Shown here: piece after piece, positions 8,222-15,727 of the stretch | How the letters are laid out: each line of letters opens with the position of its first letter | Position numbering within the stretch: position 1 is the first letter of the stretch | Source of the DNA: Pseudoduganella lurida | GTDB taxonomy: Bacteria; Pseudomonadota; Gammaproteobacteria; Burkholderiales; Burkholderiaceae_D | Direction of reading: 5' to 3' | Assembly: GCF_007830455.1 (NCBI RefSeq) | Contig: NZ_VLLB01000001.1 | Span: 744,001 to 808,000 of the forward strand | Length of the DNA stretch: 64,000 nt | Notes under the pieces: model-generated | Database searches by the model: none | What the model was told of the DNA's origin: nothing | What the model saw: only the letters and a program-made list of their open reading frames with translations | Translations under genes and position numbers: made by a program

Positions 8222-9486
8222 AGTTGTTCTCCAGTCCAGGATGCGCCGCCCGCCGCAGTCAGCCGTTCGATGGCCGCATTGCGGCGCTTGCGCAGCGTGG
8301 GCACCGACATGCCGCCGAGTTGCGCCAGCTTGCCGAGGGTCGGCAGCTCGCCGCTCTCGCCGTCCAGCCAGGCATCGGGATAGCTGTCGTCCGCAGGCCC
8401 CAGCAATTTCAGGTACACCGCCAGCCGCACGGCCAGCGCTTCCTCGCGCAAGGCGGCCAGCGCGCCAGCGGCGGCCGGCAGCTCATCATAGCCGGGGGCG
8501 GTGCAAACATCGTCTTCCTCGTCCTCGTCTGCCTGCGGCAGGATGCGGTCCGCCTCCCGGCCCGGCTCGGCCTGTGCCGACACGCGCGCCAGGTCATCGA
8601 GCCATGCCGTGGCATCGTCCGCATCCTGACGCCAGTCCGCGCCGTCGCCGTTGGCCGACAGCTCTTCGTAGTCGCCGATCTCCGCCAGCATCGCGGCGAT
8701 CTTCTCCGGGCTGTTGCGCAGGCTGGCGAAGCGCTTCGACTTCGTGTGCAGCGGGCCGGGCGCGCCGCCGAAGGCTTCCAGCGTTTCGCTCCAGCGGATC
8801 ACCCACGCCGCGCGGCACGAGGCGATCGACTTCATCTGCCGGACCTCGATGGGAATGCCGTCCGGCTCGCGGCCCAGGATCGCCGCCACCTGCGGCGCCG
8901 TGCCCGGCCAGCCGGCGAATACCTGGGCGATCGCGGCGTACGCCATGTCCAGCATGCGGTAGGTGTAGATGCGGTTCGGCGAACAGGGCTGGCCGGTGGC
9001 GGCCACGTAATTGTCGGCATCGACCTTGTCGCGCAGCGTGGCGAACATGTCGTTCACCTTCTTGCGCAGCAGCGCGTCGCCGGTGGCCTGCAGCCAGAAC
9101 GGTCCCAGCTTCGCATGCTCGGCGGCGATCGCCGCAGCCATCGTATGGAAGTACGCGGGCTGCGCCTGCAACTCGTAGACGAGCACCAGCGCCAGGTCGC
9201 CCACGTTGTCGCCATACGCATTCGCGGGCGCGCTGCCGCGCAGCGACCCGGCCGCATTGCGCAGCGCGTGGGCCAGCGCATCCGTGTACCAGTCCAGCAT
9301 CTCCGGCAGGCGCGCCGGGTCGAGCAGCAGCGCCAGGTCGCACTGGCGGAACGCCACCAGCGACGCATGGCCTAGCAGCTTCCGGACCTGTTCCCAGCCC
9401 TGTTCCTGGTAGCGCGTTCCTGGCAGTCGCATACATTGCACCATGCATGCCGGGCCGCCGGAAATCGGCAGGCCTGCGGCGATCAT
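8218..9486 (-). CDS. Uncharacterised protein with C-terminal HTH-like helix pair, first gene of kinase operon
   Basis: Up to 422 residues; in-frame ATGs at 9486, 9444 and 9432 all lack a clear ribosome site, so the start is uncertain (MRLPGTRYQEQG at 9432 is plausible). The protein is mostly helical and soluble. A very acidic linker (QADEDEEDD) lies near residue 325. The last 45 residues (LGKLAQLGGMSVPTLRKRRN) look like a helix-turn-helix, so DNA binding or autoregulation is possible. I do not recognise the main domain. It heads a run of genes with overlapping stops and starts, down to the kinase-FGE gene at 851. Confidence 0.75.
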   Translation of the reverse strand: MIAAGLPISGGPACMVQCMRLPGTRYQEQGWEQVRKLLGHASLVAFRQCDLALLLDPARLPEMLDWYTDALAHALRNAAGSLRGSAPANAYGDNVGDLALVLVYELQAQPAYFHTMAAAIAAEHAKLGPFWLQATGDALLRKKVNDMFATLRDKVDADNYVAATGQPCSPNRIYTYRMLDMAYAAIAQVFAGWPGTAPQVAAILGREPDGIPIEVRQMKSIASCRAAWVIRWSETLEAFGGAPGPLHTKSKRFASLRNSPEKIAAMLAEIGDYEELSANGDGADWRQDADDATAWLDDLARVSAQAEPGREADRILPQADEDEEDDVCTAPGYDELPAAAGALAALREEALAVRLAVYLKLLGPADDSYPDAWLDGESGELPTLGKLAQLGGMSVPTLRKRRNAAIERLTAAGGASWTGEQL

Positions 9487-9534
9487 TGGTCATCATGCCA
9501 TGAAACCGCAAGTTTCATTTCCGCTTGCACATCG

Positions 9535-12500
9535 CTATTTACCCGTCTGTTTCACTTTATGCCTTGCATCTCCGTCGGCAAGCCGGGCCAGGACCGCGGC
9601 GATCACGGGTGCCGCATGCTCGCCGCCGGTCCCTTCGGAACGGCTGACGTAGGTGGCGAATGCGAGACCGTGACGCTGGCCCGGCAGCGTGCCCGGCTCC
9701 AGCCAGCCGGTGAACCAGACCGTGGCGCGGTCGTCGCTGACGGGCGCCGTGCCCGTCTTGCCATACAGGCCGGCGCGCACATGGGCGGGCAGGCTGCGGA
9801 AGGCGCCGGCCGCCGTGCCGCGTTCGATCACGCCCTGCATGCCGGCGCGGATGCGGTCGAGCCGCGCGTCCAGTTTGACCGGTGCCGGCGACTTCGCATC
9901 GCGGCCATCGAGTGCCAGCAGCAGCCGCGGTGCCACGCTGGCGCCCTGCCCCAGCGCCGCGGCAGCCATCGCCATCTGCAGCGGCGTGGCCTGCATGCGC
10001 AGCCCGATGCTCATCTGGCGCAGCTCATGGCGCGTGTGCACCGGGTCGATGCGGGCCGGCGTGGCCTGCAGCACGTCGTAGTCGGCCCAGCGGAAGTCCG
10101 CCGGCAGCAGGCCGCCGTCCAGCCGCAGGTTCCGTTCGAAGCCGAGCCGGCGCGCCGCGGCCAGGATGGGACGCGCCGCATCCAGCGCGCCGGGTTCGAG
10201 CGGCTGCAGATCGGGCACGCCGCCTTCGGCACGGCCCAGCAGCGTGTGGTCGGACAGCTCGCCGGTCCAGGCGAACCAGGTGTTCAGGCTGTACGCAAGG
10301 GCCTGCGGCAGGCCGAGGCGGCCACCCTGCGCGCGGCCGTCGATGCCCATCTCCCGGTAGTTGGTGACATAGGCGCCCCGTGCGGACGCCGGATACGTGG
10401 GCGCACCGGTACTGAAATCGAAGCCCCGCTCGCGCGCCTCGGCATTGATGCGGGCCAGCGGCTGGCCGTCCAGCAGCGCATCGAGGCGGCGGTCTTCCTG
10501 CGCGGCCAGTTCCAGGCCCAGTGCACTGATCACCTTGAACGTGGAGCCGGGGCTGTTGTTCGCGCCGCCATCGTGCTGCAGGGCGGGCAGGCGCAGCGCG
10601 CTGGCGGCGGGGTTGGCTCGGTCCAGGTCGCGCGCCTCGGCCCAGTTGCCCGCGCCGACGTGCGGCTGGCCGGCGCCGGCAGCGGCCAGGATGTCGCCAT
10701 TCTCGGCATCGAGGATGACCAGGCCCGCCTTGCGGCCGGCCGGGATTGTCGCGCCGCCTTCGCAGCGACCGCCACGCCAGCGGCCATGCCGCAGGCCGAG
10801 GCAGTCGAGTGCTTCCTGCGCCAGCGCCTGCAACGGCAGGTCCAGCGACAGGCGTGCCGTGGCACCGCGGCTGTCGGCGCGTGCCAGCATGCCGGCCAGG
10901 CTGGCCGCATGCTGCGGTCCGAGACCCAGCAGCGGCGCAAGACCGGCCGCCTGCGCGGCCTCCGTCGCGGTGCCGTCGCTCCACAGGGGCGTGCCGTTGC
11001 GGTCGGCCAGCAGTACCGGGCCGGGGCTGGCCCGTACCGCCTCGCCGGCCGCGGGCCGCGGCAAGGGCTGCCACACGAGCCGCCCCGCCGCCACGCGCAG
11101 GTGACGGTAATCGCGGTCGGCGGGACGTTCCATCGCGCGCGCATCCAGCGGCGTGGCCGCCAGCACGATACGGCGTGCACCCGGCTGCGGCGCGAGGACC
11201 AGGCGTTGTACATCGTCCGGCGCCGTGCAGGCGCGCCCGTCGCAGGCGGCAGCCGACTGCAACGCTGCCCCTTCCACGCTGCCGGCCACCCGCCCGGCCA
11301 GCAGCAAGGACAGTCGCTCCGTGCCCTTTGCCGGGGCCGGCAAGTCGAGCACCAGTCGTGCGGTATTGGCCGGTGCCGCGAGCCGCGTCCATGGCTGCCA
11401 GCCCTGCGGCAGGCTGGCAAACAGGCGCGCGGCCAGCGGCGGCATGGCGGACGTGGTGCCGCCATCGACACGCCAGCGTGAGGCGTCGCCCTCGCGCTGG
11501 CGCCAGGCAAGCAAGGTGCGTTCGCTGTTGTACAGCGCCACCTGCTGGCGCACGTAGGTGCCGTCCGCCTGCCGGTACAGGCGGCGCAGCAGCTTGCGTT
11601 GTTCGTCGTCGAGCCGCACGCCGCGCCAGATGTCGAGGCTCGTGGCCCGCACCTGCGCCGGCGCTGCCAGCCATTCCGCCAGGTCGGCCGGCGCCAGGAC
11701 CACCGCGCCGTCGGGCAGCAGGCGTACCAGCCCGTGCTGGCGCAGCGCGTCGAACAGCGTCTCGTCTTCCAGCTCGGGCGACGGTACAGCGGGGATCGCG
11801 TAGTCGCCCGCCGCCAGCCAGGCGCTGGCCGACGCGCCGTGGGCTGCGTACGCCGAGACCAGCGCACGGCCCCGCTGCGCGCCGTCCGGCACGTGCAGCC
11901 GCGCCACCAGCTCGCCGGCGCGCGGACAGGAGGCACTGGGCCGGCGCAGCACCTGCAGGGCGCCGCCCTGCCAGGCCAGCCAGCCTTCGTTGCGCAGCGT
12001 GGCCGCGCCCGTGCTGCCGCCGACGATGCCGTCGCCGCCATCGCCGAGCCAGCGCGCCGCGGCGCCCGTCCACGCCAGCTGCAGCGGCGCGTGGATCGTG
12101 CCGGTGATGCGCACTTCCGGCATGTCCACGGTGGCGGTCGATCCCCGCTTGACCAGCATCGCATTGCGTCCCGCCGGCCGGCCTGTTTCGGTCCACCGTC
12201 CGCCCAGCCGCACCGGCATCAACCGTCCGGCAGCATCGGCCAGCTGCGCGCACAGATCGATGAGCACCGGCGCCTCGGCACGCGTGCGGTTGGCGATGAC
12301 CACGGCGCCCGACGGTTGCGCAAGCAGCGTGACCCCCGCCGCTGCGGGCACGTCGAAGTGCGCGCCCGGCACAATCTTCTGGAATCGCGACGCGGCGCGC
12401 AGGGCATCCGCGCCGGCCTCGGTAGCCGCCGCGGCATCGCCCAGTTGCCGCGCATTGAAGGCCAGCAGCACCCCACCGGCCAGGATCAGTGCGACGACTG

Positions 12501-12612
12501 CCAGCAGCGGCCAGGGCATCGGCCAGGAACGCGGCAGATTGCGGCGGCGGCGCCAGCTGCGGTGGTGATGCGCGACTGTCGATGAGAGTTGCGCGGCGAA
12601 TTGGGCGGCCAT
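9535..12612 (-). CDS. Penicillin-binding protein, transpeptidase domain, very long N-terminal region
   Basis: 1025 residues from the ATG at 12612 (a longer frame to 12744 would overlap the promoter region of the divergent gene). A single N-terminal transmembrane helix (about residues 33-53, LLAVVALILAGGVLL) after a basic, Arg-rich cytoplasmic tail marks an inner-membrane, periplasm-facing protein. The C-terminal domain carries all three acyl-serine transferase motifs: S-T-F-K at about 690, S-L-N at about 774 and K-T-G-T at about 953. It should therefore cross-link peptidoglycan or hydrolyse D-Ala peptides. There is no glycosyltransferase domain. About 600 residues between the membrane anchor and the transpeptidase match no family I recognise, which is unusual for class B PBPs. 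Confidence 0.85.
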   Translation of the reverse strand: MAAQFAAQLSSTVAHHHRSWRRRRNLPRSWPMPWPLLAVVALILAGGVLLAFNARQLGDAAAATEAGADALRAASRFQKIVPGAHFDVPAAAGVTLLAQPSGAVVIANRTRAEAPVLIDLCAQLADAAGRLMPVRLGGRWTETGRPAGRNAMLVKRGSTATVDMPEVRITGTIHAPLQLAWTGAAARWLGDGGDGIVGGSTGAATLRNEGWLAWQGGALQVLRRPSASCPRAGELVARLHVPDGAQRGRALVSAYAAHGASASAWLAAGDYAIPAVPSPELEDETLFDALRQHGLVRLLPDGAVVLAPADLAEWLAAPAQVRATSLDIWRGVRLDDEQRKLLRRLYRQADGTYVRQQVALYNSERTLLAWRQREGDASRWRVDGGTTSAMPPLAARLFASLPQGWQPWTRLAAPANTARLVLDLPAPAKGTERLSLLLAGRVAGSVEGAALQSAAACDGRACTAPDDVQRLVLAPQPGARRIVLAATPLDARAMERPADRDYRHLRVAAGRLVWQPLPRPAAGEAVRASPGPVLLADRNGTPLWSDGTATEAAQAAGLAPLLGLGPQHAASLAGMLARADSRGATARLSLDLPLQALAQEALDCLGLRHGRWRGGRCEGGATIPAGRKAGLVILDAENGDILAAAGAGQPHVGAGNWAEARDLDRANPAASALRLPALQHDGGANNSPGSTFKVISALGLELAAQEDRRLDALLDGQPLARINAEARERGFDFSTGAPTYPASARGAYVTNYREMGIDGRAQGGRLGLPQALAYSLNTWFAWTGELSDHTLLGRAEGGVPDLQPLEPGALDAARPILAAARRLGFERNLRLDGGLLPADFRWADYDVLQATPARIDPVHTRHELRQMSIGLRMQATPLQMAMAAAALGQGASVAPRLLLALDGRDAKSPAPVKLDARLDRIRAGMQGVIERGTAAGAFRSLPAHVRAGLYGKTGTAPVSDDRATVWFTGWLEPGTLPGQRHGLAFATYVSRSEGTGGEHAAPVIAAVLARLADGDARHKVKQTGK

Positions 12613-12866
12613 GGCATCGGGACGGTATGAGGTACCCAGCCGTAGCAGGGGGACCTGGAAACCTCCGGATGTACACGCGCCGATACACGCATTAACAAAC
12701 TCTCGCGCATTTGTAAGAATCTGAAATCGCCATGCGTGTGACAAATCGTGCGGGATATAGTGATTTCACGGGGCCGGCGAAACCACCAGGCCAGCGGCCC
12801 GAGAAGAACATCGCATACCGCGAACACCACGAATACCACGAACACCACGGAAGAACGGAGAACACC
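12613..12866. other. Divergent intergenic region
   Basis: About 250 bp between the PBP gene and the YXWGXW gene. It contains a short direct repeat of the type gaacaccac/gaataccac at about 12821-12850 just upstream of the YXWGXW start. No convincing paired -35/-10 is seen. Confidence 0.4.
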
Positions 12867-13436
12867 ATGCTCAAGAAATCCATCCTTGCAGCGGCAGCCC
12901 TGGCCATCGGCTCGGCCGCCTTCGTGCCCACCCAGGCCATCGCCCAGGTCGGCGTCAGCTTCGTCATCGGCAGTGCGCCGCCACCGCTGCGTTATGAACG
13001 CATGCCGCCACCGCGCCACGGCTATGTGTGGGCGCCGGGTTACTGGGGCTGGGACGGTTACCGCCATGTGTGGATGGCGGGCAGCTGGCTGCCGGACCGG
13101 CCGGGGTATGTCTACGCGGCGCCGTCGTGGCGCGAACGCGAGGGCCGCTGGTACTACGAGCAGGCGCGCTGGAACCGCCACGGCGGCGGCGACCGCGACC
13201 ACGACGGCGTGCCGAACCGCTACGACCGCGACCGCGATGGCGACGGCATCCCGAACCGCTACGACCGCAATCCGAACCATTACGACCGTGGCCGCCCCGT
13301 GCAGCATGCATACGGCCCGGGACCGCGCCGCGACCAGGACCGCGACGGCATTCCGAACCGTTACGACCGTGACCGCGACGGGGACGGCGTGCCGAATCGC
13401 CGCGACGACCGACCGGACAATCCGCATCGCCGCTGA
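12867..13436 (+). CDS. Secreted YXWGXW-repeat protein with thrombospondin type 3-like repeats
   Basis: 189 residues from the ATG at 12867 (the frame opens earlier but the signal peptide starts here: MLKKSILAAAALAIGSAAF, cleavage after AQA near residue 27). The mature N-terminus contains YXWGXW-type motifs (HGYVWAPGYWGWDG and a second Trp/Tyr-rich block). The C-terminal half consists of Asp/Arg/Asn repeats of the form DRDxDGxPNRYD, resembling the calcium-binding thrombospondin type 3 repeats of OmpA-like proteins. Likely location is periplasm or envelope; the function is unknown. A shorter paralogue with the same architecture lies at 23029. Confidence 0.85.
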   Translation: MLKKSILAAAALAIGSAAFVPTQAIAQVGVSFVIGSAPPPLRYERMPPPRHGYVWAPGYWGWDGYRHVWMAGSWLPDRPGYVYAAPSWREREGRWYYEQARWNRHGGGDRDHDGVPNRYDRDRDGDGIPNRYDRNPNHYDRGRPVQHAYGPGPRRDQDRDGIPNRYDRDRDGDGVPNRRDDRPDNPHRR

Positions 13437-13460
13437 GCCGGCTGGGACCTATCGGTTGCC

Positions 13461-13560
13461 TGCCCTTTTCGACGAAGGGGCAACGGCCGGGGCCCGGCCC
13501 GTGACACCGTCGGCGACAGGACTTCGCGCGGACGGCGCCGTGGGTCGGGCCCCGGCCGTT
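13461..13560. repeat. Two adjacent long hairpins
   Basis: First hairpin: 13461-13469 pairs with 13474-13482 (9 bp, two G-U). Second: 13482-13496 is perfectly complementary to 13546-13560, and pairing continues inward to 13511/13531 with only two mismatches and three G-U pairs, giving a stem of about 30 bp around a 19-nt loop. No U-tract follows on either strand, so this is more than a simple intrinsic terminator. Confidence 0.75.
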
Positions 13561-13637
13561 CCAGGGTTGCTCGCGGCTTGAGCGCCAAGGCAGCACGCCA
13601 GATCAGCAGTACAATGCGCGCTTTGCCCGCGCACCCG

Positions 13638-14150
13638 ATGTCTCCGCCCTTTCCCCCTCCACGCATCATCGCGCAGTCCCGCGCTGCAGCCGAAAAGCTG
13701 GCGCGCCAGCGGGTAACGCTGTCGCCGCGCGGCTGGCAGGCGTGGTTCGACGGCTCGGCCACGCCGAATCCCGGCCGCATCGGCATCGGCGCACTGCTCG
13801 TCGGGCCCGATGGTGAACGCGTCGAAATCAGCCGGCGCGCCGGCGAAGGCACCAGCGGCGATGCCGAATACCTGGCCCTCATCGCCGTGCTGGAAGTGGC
13901 CGTGGCGCGCAACGCCGGCGAATTGCTGGTGCATGGCGACAGCCAGGTGATCGTGCAGGATGTGCTGATGCGCGAGGTGCCCGCGGCCAGCGGCCATGCG
14001 GAACACCGCACCCGCGTGCACCTGCTGATGGACGAGATCGGGATGGTGGCGGTGCGCTGGCTGCCCCGTCACCGGAACGCCGCCGCGGACGCGCTGTCGC
14101 AGCGCGCACTGGCGCACGTCGGCCCATCCGTGCCGGCGACTGCCGAATGA
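13638..14150 (+). CDS. RNase H-like protein (reverse-transcriptase-like RVT_3 family)
   Basis: 170 residues from the ATG at 13638 (in-frame ATGs exist at 13578 and 13614). The fold shows the RNase HI pattern: WFDGSATPNPG with the first catalytic Asp, an EYLAL helix with the catalytic Glu, HGDSQ with the second Asp, and H-R-NAAADALSQ with the last Asp. All four acidic residues are present, so RNA-DNA hybrid nuclease activity is likely. The N-terminal 30 residues are Pro/Arg-rich and not conserved. A TACAAT-like -10 lies at about 13610. The gene stands alone, converging on the cheW terminator. Confidence 0.8.
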   Translation: MSPPFPPPRIIAQSRAAAEKLARQRVTLSPRGWQAWFDGSATPNPGRIGIGALLVGPDGERVEISRRAGEGTSGDAEYLALIAVLEVAVARNAGELLVHGDSQVIVQDVLMREVPAASGHAEHRTRVHLLMDEIGMVAVRWLPRHRNAAADALSQRALAHVGPSVPATAE

Positions 14151-14182
14151 AAAAGCCTGCCACCACAACCATGGTGACAGGC
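14150..14182 (-). terminator. Rho-independent terminator of cheW
   Basis: Read on the minus strand, GCCTGTCACCA (14182-14172) pairs with TGGTGGCAGGC (14165-14155) around a TGGTTG loop, 11 bp with one G-U, followed by five U (14154-14150). It lies about 125 nt beyond the cheW stop and touches the RNase H-like gene stop codon. Confidence 0.8.
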
Positions 14183-14306
14183 CTCTCCAGTAACCGGGCC
14201 GGATGCCGGCACTGCTCCGCTCCGCTATCGTCCACCGTCGATCCGTGCCGCATCGCGGCCGCAAAGCCTGGCGCCGGCGTGCCTGCGGGCGAAGCCCGTC
14301 GCGCGC

Positions 14307-14789
14307 TCAGGCCGCGATGGCTTCGATCAGGCCCATCTCTTCGCTGGACATCAGGCGGTCGATATCGACCAGGATCAGCATGCGTTCTTCGACGGTGCCG
14401 AGGCCGACGATGTATTCGGTGTTGAGCGTGGAGCCCATGTCCGGCGCGGACTTGATCTGCTCCGGCGTCAGGGTCGTCACGTCGGACACCGCATCGACCA
14501 CCATGCCCACGACACGGTTGCCGATGTTGAGGATGATGACGACGGTGAACGGGCCGTATTCGGGCGTGCCCAGGTTGAAGCGCACGCGCATGTCCACGAT
14601 CGGCACGATGATGCCGCGCAGGTTGATCACGCCCTTCACATAGTCGGGGGCGCTGGCGATGCGGGTCGGCGATTCGTAATTACGGATCTCGCTGACCTTC
14701 TGGATATCGATGCCGTACTCTTCCTTGCCGAGCGTGAAGGCCAGGTATTCGGCCGGGTTGGTCGTGGTGGCGGTGTCGTTCTGGGACAT
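14307..14789 (-). CDS. cheW: Chemotaxis coupling protein CheW
   Basis: 160 residues, a typical CheW length. The whole chain is a CheW domain: LAFTLGKEEYGIDIQKVSEI, then the signature VKGVINLRGIIVPIVDMR, and a C-terminal region ending in a short amphipathic helix. CheW links methyl-accepting receptors to the kinase CheA in the cytoplasmic chemosensory array. No other chemotaxis gene lies nearby, so this is an orphan copy or separated from the main che cluster. It has its own terminator at 14150-14182. Confidence 0.95.
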   Translation of the reverse strand: MSQNDTATTTNPAEYLAFTLGKEEYGIDIQKVSEIRNYESPTRIASAPDYVKGVINLRGIIVPIVDMRVRFNLGTPEYGPFTVVIILNIGNRVVGMVVDAVSDVTTLTPEQIKSAPDMGSTLNTEYIVGLGTVEERMLILVDIDRLMSSEEMGLIEAIAA

Positions 14790-15064
14790 GGGATTCCTTG
14801 TTGCAGCGGACGGGCGCGGGGTTGTGGCGGTAGCCGGTTGTACACAGGCGAAATGTTACCGTAGCCCAATCTTTTTTGCATCACATAATTCTTTTGCGTT
14901 TGTATCCGCCCCATAAAACGCAACATGCGCGCAACGAATATGTCACATTCCTGCCCGTTTCGACGGCGTTTGACTGCCTCGACGGGGACACGAACTTGCC
15001 GTTTTTACACCAGAATAAATTGAATCGTGGCACAATGGTCTGCATATAGAAACAAGACAAGAAT

Positions 15065-15727
15065 ATGACGACCACGACGATCGCGCCGGCCGGCTGGCAG
15101 CCGAAGCTGGCGGCCATCGCGGGGGCCGCTCCCGGAGACGACGGCGCCCACGACACCAACCACCTGCATCGCGTCTGGCGCAATGCGTCCGAACTGCTGC
15201 GCGACTACCCGGAGGCGAACACGCTCGTCGTGCTGGCCGCGTGCTACCTGCATGACCTGGTGAACCTGCCGAAGAACCATCCCGAACGCCACCTGGCCTC
15301 GCGCCAGGCAGCCCGGCAGGCCATGCGCGAGCTGGCCGCCGCCGGCTTCCCGGAAGCGCTGCTGCCGGCGGTCGGCCATGCCATCGAAACGCACAGTTTT
15401 TCGGCCGGCCTGACACCGCGCACCATCGAGGCGCAGATCGTGCAGGACGCCGACCGGCTCGACGCGCTGGGCGCCGTCGGCCTGGCGCGCATGTTCTACA
15501 CGGCGGGCCGCATGGGCACGGGCCTGGCGCATGGCGCCGACCCGGCCGGCACCCTGCGCGACCTGGATGACAAGGCCTTCGCGCTCGACCACATCGCCGT
15601 CAAGCTGGCCACGCTGCCCGGCACGATGCAGACGGCCGCCGGCCGCCGGCTGGGTGAACAGCGGCTCGAAGCGCTGCACCGGTTCCGCGACATGTTCGTG
15701 GCCGAATGGTCCGGGGCGGGGGCATGA
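15065..15727 (+). CDS. HD-domain phosphohydrolase (YedJ-like)
   Basis: 220 residues. HD-superfamily metal ligands are visible: DTNHLHRVWRNA (first His), CYLHDLVN (HD pair), and DADRLDALGAVG near residue 125 (distal Asp). Length and motif spacing fit YedJ-like HD hydrolases, which act on phosphomonoesters or nucleotides; the substrate here is unknown. Its stop overlaps the start of the transglutaminase-like gene (ATGA at 15724), so the two are translated together. Confidence 0.85.
   Translation: MTTTTIAPAGWQPKLAAIAGAAPGDDGAHDTNHLHRVWRNASELLRDYPEANTLVVLAACYLHDLVNLPKNHPERHLASRQAARQAMRELAAAGFPEALLPAVGHAIETHSFSAGLTPRTIEAQIVQDADRLDALGAVGLARMFYTAGRMGTGLAHGADPAGTLRDLDDKAFALDHIAVKLATLPGTMQTAAGRRLGEQRLEALHRFRDMFVAEWSGAGA

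Noticed and set aside
851..9486. Diversity-generating retroelement using the FGE-like domain as variable protein
   Set aside because: No reverse transcriptase gene or template repeat is seen nearby, and the FGE end shows no repeat copy.
13638..14150. Retron or reverse transcriptase
   Set aside because: The protein has only the RNase H-like fold (four acidic residues); no polymerase motif such as YADD is present.
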